From positions 2,170,001 through 2,234,000 of the forward strand of contig OZ252261.1 in NCBI GenBank assembly GCA_965249955.1: a stretch of 64,000 bases of DNA, given 5' to 3'. The first letter of the stretch is position 1. Every line of letters begins with the position of its first letter. The stretch is from SB11 sp965249955. Lineage in GTDB: Bacteria > Bacteroidota > Bacteroidia > UBA8524. The position numbers and the translations under genes were made by a program. Of this stretch, positions 18,416 through 27,636 are shown one piece after another. Under the pieces are notes generated by a model, which saw only the letters and a program-made list of their open reading frames with translations, did not search any database and was not told the DNA's origin.

Positions 18416-19222
18416 TTAGTTTACCACTCGCCAACGCCTCACTATATCAGAGGCATAGAAAAATCCAACAGCACCACCTTTTATATTTGTTGGCGGGTTG
18501 GCCGGTGGAGCCTGAAATAGGCCGGGTGCTCCGCTATTAAGAGCTGACAGCGCATTAAGGTAGTTGTTTACATACACATCAATACTACGGAAAACAAGTA
18601 TTACCGAATCGCCTTTTTGAGCACGGAAAAAAGGAAGCTCGAAGGGTTGGGGTTGATTGAAAGGTATATCACTGTTATCAAACAATATGTCATTGTCTTC
18701 TAACGAGTCATTCTTGCCAAAATTAAACCAATAGTATTTTTTAGGCGGTTGATTGTAGTTTCCCCAATAAGTAATGGCATACCCTTCATCAATAAAGCCT
18801 TGTGCAGGTTTAAATTCTTGTATTAAAGTGTCAACTACATCAAACATGGGGTATAGGTACGATTGTGCCGTATACTCGTTTCCATTTATAACAATTTTTA
18901 GACTGTAATTATGGTCTTTTTGGCCTACATAACCTGCGGCAGGCTTGTATATGCCATTACCTACGTGGTTAAATAGCACAGCCGGCTCGTTATCCATTTT
19001 TACCTCTACTGTGGCATTGGTTATAACAGGTGGTTCTTGGTTTGAGTTGTATGGAGCTGTGAACGAAAGTTTTATATATGAACTGTCGGTTTCAGTAGTA
19101 ACTCTACCTTCAACTACAGGTTTCTGACCTTCACTACTCAGGTCTAAGTCGATTTTATCTTCGCAAGCACTAAATAATAGAGCAAGCGATATTATATATA
19201 TACTGTTTCTTAAAAATTTCAT
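18416..19222 (-). CDS. DUF4249 outer-membrane lipoprotein
   Basis: The 268-residue product has a lipoprotein signal (IISLALLFSACEDKIDLDL, Cys at the lipobox). The body is a DUF4249 domain: KPVVEGRVTTETDSSYIKLSF, a carbohydrate-binding-like beta segment GNGIYKPAAGYVGQKDHNYSL, and the C-terminal GGAVGFFYASDIVRRWRVV. DUF4249 proteins are usually encoded next to TonB-dependent receptors and are thought to be their surface lipoprotein partners. Here the receptor gene lies 8 bp upstream in the same operon. The ligand is unknown. No SusD-like features are present. Confidence 0.88.
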   Translation of the reverse strand: MKFLRNSIYIISLALLFSACEDKIDLDLSSEGQKPVVEGRVTTETDSSYIKLSFTAPYNSNQEPPVITNATVEVKMDNEPAVLFNHVGNGIYKPAAGYVGQKDHNYSLKIVINGNEYTAQSYLYPMFDVVDTLIQEFKPAQGFIDEGYAITYWGNYNQPPKKYYWFNFGKNDSLEDNDILFDNSDIPFNQPQPFELPFFRAQKGDSVILVFRSIDVYVNNYLNALSALNSGAPGLFQAPPANPPTNIKGGAVGFFYASDIVRRWRVVN

Positions 19223-19230
19223 GGCTGCGA

Positions 19231-21609
19231 TTAAAATTTGAAGTTATAAGTAACTGAAGGAACTATGCGGAACAAATAGGTGCGGAAAACACTGTTTTGT
19301 CCATTTTCATCAGTTCTAAATGCAAGAGAAAACCAGTTTTTTCGGGCATACACGTTGTAGATAGAGAACACCCAGCTGCTTTCGTTTTTGTATTTTTTAT
19401 CCGGATTTTTTTTGCGGTATAGTGTTACCGATACATCCATACGGTGATAATCGGCCATACGGAAACTATTGCGGTTACTGTATAGTGCGGTGTTTTTTCC
19501 GTTAACATTATAATAGCCAATAGGCACTGTTACAGCTTCGCCACTGGCATATACAAAGTTTGCACCTATGCTTACCCTATCGCTGGCATCGTAAGTAACT
19601 ACTGCGGTTCCATAATGACGGCGGTCGAAACGGAAAGCATACCAGTCGCCATTATTTATTCCATCAGCTTGGCGTTGACTACGGCTTAATGTATAGCTTA
19701 TCCACCCGTTAAGGCGACCTTTAGATTTACGAAGTAAAAATTCTATTCCGTAGGCGCGGCCTTTACCTTGAACTAATTGACTTTCAATAGGTTCTGTAAA
19801 ATTAAGGTCGGCATTGTCAATTACTTCCACAGTATTTTGCATATCTTTATAGTATATCTCTGCTGAGGCTTCTAATTGATTATCCAAAAAATTACGGAAA
19901 TAACCTACCGCTACTTGGTCGGCACGTTGTGGTTTGATATAAGGATTGCTTGGTATCCAAAATTCTTGACCTGTACTTGCTGTGGTGTTTTGTACTAAGT
20001 GCATGTATTGGAACATACGGTTGTACGATGCCTTTACACTACTTTTAGAGTCAATACGATAAGCCATATTAAGGCGTGGCTCTATACCGGCATAGGTATT
20101 ATAAAACTCGCCTGATTTATAGTTCATTGTATCGTTAATAAAGTTTAGTGAAGACGATACAACACCGGGGTTTGCGGGGTCAATATAAGTTGGTGAGCCG
20201 TTTGAGTATTTAAACTCACGCCCTTCGCCAACGTTTGAAAATACAGAAAGACGTAAACCATACTCAATATTTAATCGGTTAGTAACATCAATCTTGTGGC
20301 TTATATAGTAGGCTTGCTCAAAAGCTCTTTTACTTGGCAACGTATCGCCTACAATAATTGATTCTGAAGTAATAGGAGCTGTTTCACCCGGTCTGAATTT
20401 GTGGAAAGTATTGAACAAACCAAAACGAACGGTGCTTTTTGGGTTGATATAGTAAGTGAAATCACTCTTCACTCCATAATCTTGTATGTAGTTATTACGC
20501 TCAAGGTTTAAGTTTGGCGATATATTAAATTGCAAATTGTAGTTGTAGCGGCTAATAATGGCACTGGTGTTTACAAACATTTTACTGTTTATAATCCTAT
20601 TCCAACGCACTGTACCTGTTGTGTTCCCCCAACCAAAACCAAAAATATCACTAAAACCAAGTTTATCTTTTCCTGTATAGAATGAAATAAAAAGGCGGTC
20701 TTTTTTGCTAAGGGTATAATTTGCTTTTACGTTCAAATCGCCAAAGTAGGCTTTGCTGCCTTTTGTTTGAGAAGAAAGGGGAAAAAACAAATCGAAATAG
20801 CTACGACGGCCTGAAACCATAAACGAGCCGACATCTTTTTTAATAGGGCCTTCTACCGTTAACCTTGATGATAATATACCTATACCGCCACTTACTTCGT
20901 ATTTTTTGCTGTTACCTTCTTTCATGCGCACATCCATCACACTAGCCAAGCGGCCACCGTATTGCGCTGGTGTACCTCCTTTATATATCTCAAAATCTTT
21001 TATGGCATCTCCGTTAAAAATAGAGAAAAAGCCAATAGCGTGCGATGGATTGTATACCACTGCTTCATCTAAAAGTACAAGGTTATGGTCGATATTTCCA
21101 CCACGAACAATCATAAGGGTACTTCCATCACCTGCTGCCTGAATACCGGGTAGCAATTGGGCAACTTTTATAATGTCATTTTCTCCCAACAAAACGGGTA
21201 CTTTTTTCACTGTTTTCAAATCCAGTGTAATGGCACTCATTTTATTCTCACTCACATTTTTATCAGCTTTTTCGCCTGTAACAACTACGGCACCAACCTC
21301 AACAGCAGTTTCACTAAGCTCCATGTCAATAGTTTTATTGGCATCAAGTGTTACCTCAAGTGTTTTTGATGTGTAGCCTGTATAGCTGTATATAAGTTTA
21401 TATTTTCCTTTGGTAAGGCTAAGAGAGTAAAAGCCATAAACATTAGTGGCTATTCCTGTGGTGGTGTTTTCTACCAAAACGGTAGCACCAATTAGTTCTT
21501 CTCCGTTGGCAGCATCTTTAATTGTGCCACTGACGGAGAACTTCTGCTGTGCATTTGCCCATTGAGCAAATGCAAATACAATAAACAATAAAGCTAATAT
21601 TTTTTTCAT
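19231..21609 (-). CDS. TonB-dependent receptor with N-terminal CarboxypepD_reg-like domain
   Basis: A 792-residue outer-membrane receptor. The signal peptide (LLFIVFAFAQWANAQ) precedes a carboxypeptidase-regulatory-like domain (FSVSGTIKDAANGEELIGAT ... VYGFYSLSLTKGKYKL). A plug domain follows (KVPVLLGENDIIKVAQLLPG, LMIVRGGNIDHNLVLLDEA, FEIYKGGTPAQYGGRLASV) and then a 22-strand barrel ending in an aromatic residue (VTYNFKF). It pairs with the DUF4249 lipoprotein gene 8 bp downstream. Such pairs import or bind an unknown ligand and differ from SusC/SusD. The 275-bp region upstream holds no gene and a terminator for the next gene. Confidence 0.92.
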   Translation of the reverse strand: MKKILALLFIVFAFAQWANAQQKFSVSGTIKDAANGEELIGATVLVENTTTGIATNVYGFYSLSLTKGKYKLIYSYTGYTSKTLEVTLDANKTIDMELSETAVEVGAVVVTGEKADKNVSENKMSAITLDLKTVKKVPVLLGENDIIKVAQLLPGIQAAGDGSTLMIVRGGNIDHNLVLLDEAVVYNPSHAIGFFSIFNGDAIKDFEIYKGGTPAQYGGRLASVMDVRMKEGNSKKYEVSGGIGILSSRLTVEGPIKKDVGSFMVSGRRSYFDLFFPLSSQTKGSKAYFGDLNVKANYTLSKKDRLFISFYTGKDKLGFSDIFGFGWGNTTGTVRWNRIINSKMFVNTSAIISRYNYNLQFNISPNLNLERNNYIQDYGVKSDFTYYINPKSTVRFGLFNTFHKFRPGETAPITSESIIVGDTLPSKRAFEQAYYISHKIDVTNRLNIEYGLRLSVFSNVGEGREFKYSNGSPTYIDPANPGVVSSSLNFINDTMNYKSGEFYNTYAGIEPRLNMAYRIDSKSSVKASYNRMFQYMHLVQNTTASTGQEFWIPSNPYIKPQRADQVAVGYFRNFLDNQLEASAEIYYKDMQNTVEVIDNADLNFTEPIESQLVQGKGRAYGIEFLLRKSKGRLNGWISYTLSRSQRQADGINNGDWYAFRFDRRHYGTAVVTYDASDRVSIGANFVYASGEAVTVPIGYYNVNGKNTALYSNRNSFRMADYHRMDVSVTLYRKKNPDKKYKNESSWVFSIYNVYARKNWFSLAFRTDENGQNSVFRTYLFRIVPSVTYNFKF

Positions 21610-21829
21610 AGTTATTAAAAATCAGTCGCGAAACTAAGGTTATACATACTTTAATGGTTTAAGTAATTATTTCAACGGTATAATTTCTTCGATGAAACTA
21701 CCAAATCGAACCATTAAACGGGCATAATTGTTTTGAAGTAGAAAATTTGTTTCGCTACACTCTATACAACATAATAGAGCGAGACCCCTAACCGAGTTTG
21801 AAAAATAGTAATTATTTAATAATGTAAAA

Positions 21830-21861
21830 GGGTAGTACAGTGGTTAACCACTATACTACCC
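21830..21861 (-). terminator. Intrinsic terminator after the OmpA-family gene
   Basis: Stem GGGTAGTA-AGTGG paired with CCACT-TACTACCC, with one internal mismatch and a TTAA turn. On the minus strand it is followed by TTTT. It lies 24 bp past the stop of the OmpA-family gene. Confidence 0.75.
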
Positions 21862-21884
21862 TCGTTATTAGTTAAATGAAATTT

Positions 21885-23915
21885 TTATTCGTGAGGAATA
21901 ATATCAATAACAACTGTACGGTTATAGAAACGTTGTTCGGGATATTTGTTTTCAAAAGGGGCTAACTCTTCATCTTCACCAAAGCCATACACTTCAAAAT
22001 TCACATCTTTTCGTCCTGTTTTAGCCAAGCTATTTTCAAGTATGCCTTTTACATTGTTAGCGCGGGCTAATGAGAGCTTTTGGTTGTAGGCCTCATCACC
22101 AATCACATCTGTATAACCGTGTATAATGACGGTTCCATTTATGGGTATTTTAGGGGTTACTACCTCGGTAAGGTATTTACCATACATTGTTATTGCTTCT
22201 GAATCGTTAAATTCATAGATAACGCTAAACCTTAAGCCTTCTTCATCTTTGGGAGGTGTCCATAACACCATGTGCACAGTAGTATCTCTATTCACCTTTT
22301 TGCCACCTTTTGTAGTGCCCAGCATGGTTACTTTGTAATTACCTTGAGGGTGCTTACCTAGTATAGATTTACCCGGAATGCTTATTTTTTCTTTGGTATA
22401 AGGGCCAAAATTTTGAACAACTCCTTTGTCGTCAGTTATTGCTATCGACCAAGTAGTGTATTCTTCTTTGCCGCCACCTACATCAAACGTTACATAACTA
22501 TCCAACGGAGCTTCTTGCACAGTAACAAGGGCTACCGGTTTTAAAGGGGCTTCAGGGCCGCTTTGGAACTCCATAAGCATGGCAGGAGAAGTACTTTCGA
22601 TTGACACCCTACGGTCTCCTTCAACAAGTAATTTGTTTTCTTGTGTAGCTCCCGGTTTTTCAGAAGGTATTTTGGGTTTATCCCTACCTACAGTGGTTAT
22701 TCTTGCTCCATCAATCTCAAACACATCTACTAGATATTTTTTAATAGATTCAGCCATTAATTTGCCATCCTCAGGGTTGTTTGCTGATGAGCCTACCAAC
22801 GTAATGGTGGTTGAAGGGTTTTTTTGCATACGGTTGCCCACTATGTTAAGGATGTTATAGTAAACCACCATTTGGCGTTTTGAACGGCCTGAAAGTGTTT
22901 TGGGTTGATAAACTTCAAGCTGTGTTTCATCAAAATTTTTCACTTCACTTTTCTTAAGCAAAACATACCTGTCTGATATTTTAGTGCTTTCATTATCAAA
23001 AAAGACATAGTTACGTAGCGGAAAAGTTTCTCTTACCCTACGTTCAACAGGAATATTAGCGGGTGCATGAACAGATAACTGGGCTTCATGGTCAAGTACT
23101 TGAGGTATTACAGGTGGCAGTGCGGCTTTTTCTGGTAAAATAATGCTGCCATGTCCAAACTTAAAAGCAACACCAATTCTTAGTGTATTTACATTCCATG
23201 TTCCAATGGTTCTGGGGGCTTGACCAAAATAAGGGTGAAATGAAATAAAGGGAGAGATTATAAACTGGTTTTGTTTGCTTGCAGAACTGATAGGGATATC
23301 ATAGCCTGCACCTATCTGCATAGAAAGAATCATGCTGCTTACATCACTCAAATCACCTTTTTGGTCGGGGTTTTCTGCCTGATTGGGGTAATTAGGGTTT
23401 TTACCTACTGTATAGGTGAACGATTTTGACATATTAAATGCCAACCTAGGGCCTCCAAACAAATAAAAATGCGACTTGAATGGGGCAAAGCGCAAACTAG
23501 GTTCAATAGTTATGTAGCTAAGTTTGGTGCTTAAATCAGCAGGACAATTGCACGGGTTGGTTATTTGCTTGTACTTAGCACTACGGCCATCGTACCCTAT
23601 TTGCAACATACCACCCCACATTGAGCCGGGGCGATGAAACTCAATAAGAGGGGCAAGAAAAAGACCAATACCTAATCCTTTTTGAAAAGATTTTGGAACA
23701 GTTAAATCTGAGTTTAATTTTTGGGTAGAGCCGCTGTAAAAATTAACGTTGGCACCTGCTGCCGCACCAAACCACCACGATGGTTGGGTATATGTAGGTG
23801 TTTGTGCTGCAAGGGGCGTTTGAAGGCTTGTGGCTATCAAAACGAATAACGCAGCACTTTTTAAGATATATATATACTGCCCTATGGGCGATTTTTTTAT
23901 AAAGTTTATTTTCAT
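21885..23915 (-). CDS. OmpA-family outer-membrane protein
   Basis: A 676-residue protein with a signal peptide (LFVLIATSLQTPLAAQ). The N-terminal part, residues 40-260, looks like an outer-membrane beta-barrel (WWFGAAAGANVNFYSG, LYLFGG-like strands, LRIGVAFKFGHGS). A long periplasmic region follows. The C-terminus is an OmpA-like peptidoglycan-binding domain (IHGYTDVIGDEAYNQKLSLA then RANNVKGIL and FGEDEELAPFENKYPEQRFY). It lies 10 bp downstream of the ice-binding-like adhesin gene and is surely cotranscribed. The pair suggests an envelope anchor for, or partner of, the surface protein; this is inference. Confidence 0.85.
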   Translation of the reverse strand: MKINFIKKSPIGQYIYILKSAALFVLIATSLQTPLAAQTPTYTQPSWWFGAAAGANVNFYSGSTQKLNSDLTVPKSFQKGLGIGLFLAPLIEFHRPGSMWGGMLQIGYDGRSAKYKQITNPCNCPADLSTKLSYITIEPSLRFAPFKSHFYLFGGPRLAFNMSKSFTYTVGKNPNYPNQAENPDQKGDLSDVSSMILSMQIGAGYDIPISSASKQNQFIISPFISFHPYFGQAPRTIGTWNVNTLRIGVAFKFGHGSIILPEKAALPPVIPQVLDHEAQLSVHAPANIPVERRVRETFPLRNYVFFDNESTKISDRYVLLKKSEVKNFDETQLEVYQPKTLSGRSKRQMVVYYNILNIVGNRMQKNPSTTITLVGSSANNPEDGKLMAESIKKYLVDVFEIDGARITTVGRDKPKIPSEKPGATQENKLLVEGDRRVSIESTSPAMLMEFQSGPEAPLKPVALVTVQEAPLDSYVTFDVGGGKEEYTTWSIAITDDKGVVQNFGPYTKEKISIPGKSILGKHPQGNYKVTMLGTTKGGKKVNRDTTVHMVLWTPPKDEEGLRFSVIYEFNDSEAITMYGKYLTEVVTPKIPINGTVIIHGYTDVIGDEAYNQKLSLARANNVKGILENSLAKTGRKDVNFEVYGFGEDEELAPFENKYPEQRFYNRTVVIDIIPHE

Positions 23916-23925
23916 ATTTTATGGA

Positions 23926-25938
23926 TTAAGGCTTGTTGATAGTGTTGGTGTTGGTTAGCACTACGGAACCGTTTTGAACAAGCATACGGCCATTGGCCGT
24001 TGCGCCTGAGTTCATAGTTATTGAAGTTAAGGCAAGTATAGTACCCTGAAATACGGTAAAATCTCCAATAGTGGCAGAGCTACCTGTTTGCCAAAAAATG
24101 TTTTTTGCCTGTGCGCCTCCAGTTAGAATAACATTACCTCCTGCACCACCCACAGTGGTAAAGCCTGCAGCTACTTGGAAAATCCATGTTGCATTAGGGT
24201 CGCCTTGAGCATCAAGGGTTAAATCGCCTGATTGTATCAGAAGCGTTGAAGTTGACTTATATATACCGGGGGCAAGCGTTATGCCGCCTATATCGCCCGA
24301 TACTGTTGCAGGGGCAGGTGTAGTTGCTCCTTCAGCAAAAAGATAAGCATCAGTAAGGTCTTGTTTGGCCTGTGTAAGTGTGGCTGCTATCCCCGGTGGG
24401 CTAGCATCATCAGAGGCATATATAGCTCCATTTACAACAATTGCAGGGGGAAAGCCTGTAATTGATGAACGAACACCCGGGCTAATGCCCACATTCATAT
24501 CATTAATAATGCTAAAGCCTGCATTATTACTAACACCTACGCCTGCTATAATACCAAATGGTTCTACCGATTTAAGATTAATAACAGGAGGCCCTGAGGG
24601 GTTTTTGGTAGTAAAATTCCATATATAATCGTTTGCCAATGGCGTACCCAAGGTATTTTTAGCTCCTGTGGTAATAGTTGCTGTATAGGTATTGCCCGAT
24701 GAAAGGTTTGATGTTGGAGTGAAGGTTGCAGTTGAGCCTGAGTAGGATACCGAGCCAACAATCGTTGTTGTACCTTGTTTCAAAGTAAAAGTTGAAGTGT
24801 TAATTGTTAACGCATCCATAGGCATATTAAAAGTAGCAGTAACTACTTTGTTAAGTGCCACACCCGATGCATTATTGTTAGGGTCGGTAGACATAACTAT
24901 AGGAGCAGTAGTAGTGCCTGTTGTAAATGTCCACACATAATCAGTGGTTAATCCATCACCCGCCAAATTTTTAGCCCCTGTGGTAATAGTGGCAGTATAT
25001 AATGTGTTTGCTACAAGTGGGTTAGTAGGAGTAAACGATGCCGTTGTACCGCTATATGAAACCGTACCTGCTATAGGTGTAGTGCCTTGTTTTATTGTGT
25101 ATGTTACCGTGCTTATTGTTGAAGGGTTCATAGGCATACTAAAAGTAGCCTTGATAACCTTGTTAAGAAACACATCAGTTGCATTGTTTGCGGGGTTGGT
25201 AGATGTAACCGTGGGGGCATTAGTAGTACCCGTGGTAAATACCCATACATAATCGGCGGCAAGCGGAGTACCCGCTTTGTTTTTAGCTCCTTTGGTAATG
25301 GTGGCTGTGTATTGTGTGTTTGATGCTAAAGCACTTGTGGGCGTAAATGCTGCCATTGTACCACTAGCCGAAACCTTACCCGTAATTGGCGTAGCACCTT
25401 GTTTTAAGGTAAACGTTGTTGAATCAAGGCTTAGCGAATCCATAGGCATACTAAAAGTTGCCCTCACAACTTTGTTAATGGCTACACCGGTTGTATTGTT
25501 TATGGGGTCTGTTGCAATAACCATAGGTGATAAGGTATCACCCGTGCTAAACGTCCATACATAGTCGGTTTGCAAAGCACTACCCGAAAAATTTCTTACC
25601 GGTGCTATTACTTTAGCGGTAAAAGTAGTATTAGGGGGTAATGGCATAGCTGGCACAAAACTTAGTGTAGCATTTGCTTCATTATAGGTAAATGCGCCTT
25701 GTATATCTGTTAAACCCCGCAATGAAAAAGAGGCGGCAGTAATAGTTTTAGGATCGAGTTTTTCATTGAAAGTTGCAGTAATTACTTGTCCTACCTGCAC
25801 TTTAGTAGCAAGGTCAGTAGGGTTGGTTGAGGCTACCACAGGGCAAGTCCCTATTGTCTCGGTGAAATTATCTTTTTTACAGCCCCATATAAATACGGTA
25901 AGTAGTAATGTGATAATCCAGATTTTTTTTAATTTCAT
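23926..25938 (-). CDS. Lipoprotein with four SbsA-type Ig domains and a DUF3494 ice-binding-like domain
   Basis: A 670-residue lipoprotein (LLLTVFIWGCKKD). Four tandem SbsA/Big_5 Ig-like domains of about 105 residues follow. Each opens with a block such as STNPANNATDVFLNKVIKAT and ends with DYVWTFTTG. The C-terminal 220 residues match the DUF3494 ice-binding fold (GIIAGVGVSNNAGFSIIND, GDIGGITLAPGIYKS, GDLTLDAQGDPNATWIFQVA, NIFWQTGSSATIGDFTVFQG). DUF3494 beta-solenoids bind ice in psychrophiles, but the family is also widespread in non-polar bacteria as an adhesin-like domain. Repeats 2-4 are very similar to one another, suggesting recent repeat expansion. It is cotranscribed with the OmpA-family gene. 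Confidence 0.9.
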   Translation of the reverse strand: MKLKKIWIITLLLTVFIWGCKKDNFTETIGTCPVVASTNPTDLATKVQVGQVITATFNEKLDPKTITAASFSLRGLTDIQGAFTYNEANATLSFVPAMPLPPNTTFTAKVIAPVRNFSGSALQTDYVWTFSTGDTLSPMVIATDPINNTTGVAINKVVRATFSMPMDSLSLDSTTFTLKQGATPITGKVSASGTMAAFTPTSALASNTQYTATITKGAKNKAGTPLAADYVWVFTTGTTNAPTVTSTNPANNATDVFLNKVIKATFSMPMNPSTISTVTYTIKQGTTPIAGTVSYSGTTASFTPTNPLVANTLYTATITTGAKNLAGDGLTTDYVWTFTTGTTTAPIVMSTDPNNNASGVALNKVVTATFNMPMDALTINTSTFTLKQGTTTIVGSVSYSGSTATFTPTSNLSSGNTYTATITTGAKNTLGTPLANDYIWNFTTKNPSGPPVINLKSVEPFGIIAGVGVSNNAGFSIINDMNVGISPGVRSSITGFPPAIVVNGAIYASDDASPPGIAATLTQAKQDLTDAYLFAEGATTPAPATVSGDIGGITLAPGIYKSTSTLLIQSGDLTLDAQGDPNATWIFQVAAGFTTVGGAGGNVILTGGAQAKNIFWQTGSSATIGDFTVFQGTILALTSITMNSGATANGRMLVQNGSVVLTNTNTINKP

Positions 25939-26089
25939 AAGTAAGTCTTCATCGCCGTGAAAAAGTTTTCACATCGTTCACAAAGGTTACTTAATTAGCC
26001 ACCAAATGTATTACACAACTAAAGGTTATACTTACATAATTCACTTATTTTCAATGTTTAATAGTAGAAGATGTATAGTAAATCACTTT

Positions 26090-27625
26090 CTAGTGTTGCC
26101 TTAGTCGGGCAAACAACTGTTTCATTTGGTATGCACTTAGCAGTACAAACAAACCAAAGCTGATATAAAATAACATTTGCCATTGATTGCCGCTATCGCC
26201 ATTACTTTTTGGGGCAGAGAAAATAGGCAGTACATTATTTTTTTCGTCCTCATGCTTTTCCTCTTCTGGTTTTTGTTGGTCGTTGTCTTGTTGTTTGGGT
26301 TGCTTCTTGGTTTTTATCAAATCATCGTATTCCTCAGGGTAGTAGCCATATTTATTAATGTTCCATCCTGTTAAAACAGCTAATTCTTGGTTTTCAAGTT
26401 CACGGCGGTTGTGTAAATCGGTTAAGTATGTTTGCCCTGCATTACAAGTAAATTTACCCCTTGCCGGATGAGTAATAATATACCTGCCCTGAAAATGCTC
26501 TTGGTTGCGGGTTTCCATCAGCATTAAATCTTGTGGAAATTTATCGCGGGTGTAGCGCACATGCAAGCGGGTAAAAAATACACTGGCATTTTGATTTAAG
26601 GTATTACCGTTTTTTAACCAATCGGCACCTGCGGTTACCATATCATTAAAATCTGGAATTTCGCCCACACAAGGGTCGCACTTTACATAGTTGCTTGGGC
26701 TTAAGTTCCACGCATACTCTAAAAAAACGGCATTACGTCCCTGTTGTTTATAGCTTCTGCTAAACATATCAGCATAAAACTTATCAAAACGTTGTTGCAC
26801 ATACAAAGGGATGTTTTTATCACTAGGCATTTTTACCGTGCGGTAGTTGGTGGTTTCTATGCGACCGTATCGGCTAAAGGCATATACTATCATATCTTGT
26901 TCGGCTTTGGCGTTGGCCATGCCCAAACGTATGGGCAGCATAAACCTTTCGTGCTCAAATTTTATTTGCAGGGGGCGTAAATACCCATTGGTAAGATTTT
27001 TCTGTTTTTCAATATTCACCTTCACTACAAAAAACTTCATATTGTTTTTTATGTAAGGCTCTAGCACCTCCTCTGCCTTGTCGGGTATGCTATATCCGTT
27101 ATCAGTAAGCCAGCTTTTTAGTCCGCCCGATTCTTTGGCCGATAGTATTAAAATATCATATTCATCTACTGAGTAGCGCGCTTCAATAGTAACCCTCTTT
27201 TCTTTATTTTCTAAGTCATGGGTCATTTCAAAATCTTCAGTCACCACCTCCATAGTAGGAGACTGCATCGCTTTAAATTCCATTAGTTGTTCGCAAGGAT
27301 TATTATCGTAATACTCTACCATTCGGGGCGCGCTATAGGCATCTAGCTTGCTAAACAACTCATTGGGTACTACCTTTATATCCTCACGTTTTAGTACCAC
27401 AGGCACAGGTACTACCATAGCAAAATCTTTTACGTCGCCATTAAAATCGCTGGCCATAGTAATGGTGGTTTTATTGCCATCTCGTACCAGTATCACTTGC
27501 GATTTGTTGTTAAACAATTCTGCCCCTGCTTTTGCCACATAAAAGCCGCAAAATGCCCAAATATTTTGCGTGGCCATACAGCAAAGCAGCACTATGGCTA
27601 TTAGTTTTTTATTTACGTTTTTCAT
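26090..27625 (-). CDS. DUF2330 membrane-anchored exported protein
   Basis: A 511-residue protein with a signal peptide (IAIVLLCCMATQNIWAFCGF). The DUF2330 body begins with the family's FCGFYVAKAGAELFN and DFNGDVKDFAMVVPVPVVLK. A charged linker (residues about 445-470, rich in Lys, Gln and Glu) leads to one C-terminal membrane helix (WQMLFYISFGLFVLLSAYQM). The family is uncharacterised. It is encoded 11 bp downstream of an RnfD/NqrB-like gene, so the two likely form a unit in the inner membrane with the DUF2330 domain outside. Several Cys pairs (FCGF, NPCEQ, KCDPCVGE) could bind metal or form disulfides. Confidence 0.82.
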   Translation of the reverse strand: MKNVNKKLIAIVLLCCMATQNIWAFCGFYVAKAGAELFNNKSQVILVRDGNKTTITMASDFNGDVKDFAMVVPVPVVLKREDIKVVPNELFSKLDAYSAPRMVEYYDNNPCEQLMEFKAMQSPTMEVVTEDFEMTHDLENKEKRVTIEARYSVDEYDILILSAKESGGLKSWLTDNGYSIPDKAEEVLEPYIKNNMKFFVVKVNIEKQKNLTNGYLRPLQIKFEHERFMLPIRLGMANAKAEQDMIVYAFSRYGRIETTNYRTVKMPSDKNIPLYVQQRFDKFYADMFSRSYKQQGRNAVFLEYAWNLSPSNYVKCDPCVGEIPDFNDMVTAGADWLKNGNTLNQNASVFFTRLHVRYTRDKFPQDLMLMETRNQEHFQGRYIITHPARGKFTCNAGQTYLTDLHNRRELENQELAVLTGWNINKYGYYPEEYDDLIKTKKQPKQQDNDQQKPEEEKHEDEKNNVLPIFSAPKSNGDSGNQWQMLFYISFGLFVLLSAYQMKQLFARLRQH

Positions 27626-27636
27626 AGTGGTATATT

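Noticed and set aside
24564..25564. Plus-strand frames of 80-100 residues across the Ig repeats
   Set aside because: They are shadows of the repeated Ig coding sequence and recur with the same spacing as the repeats.
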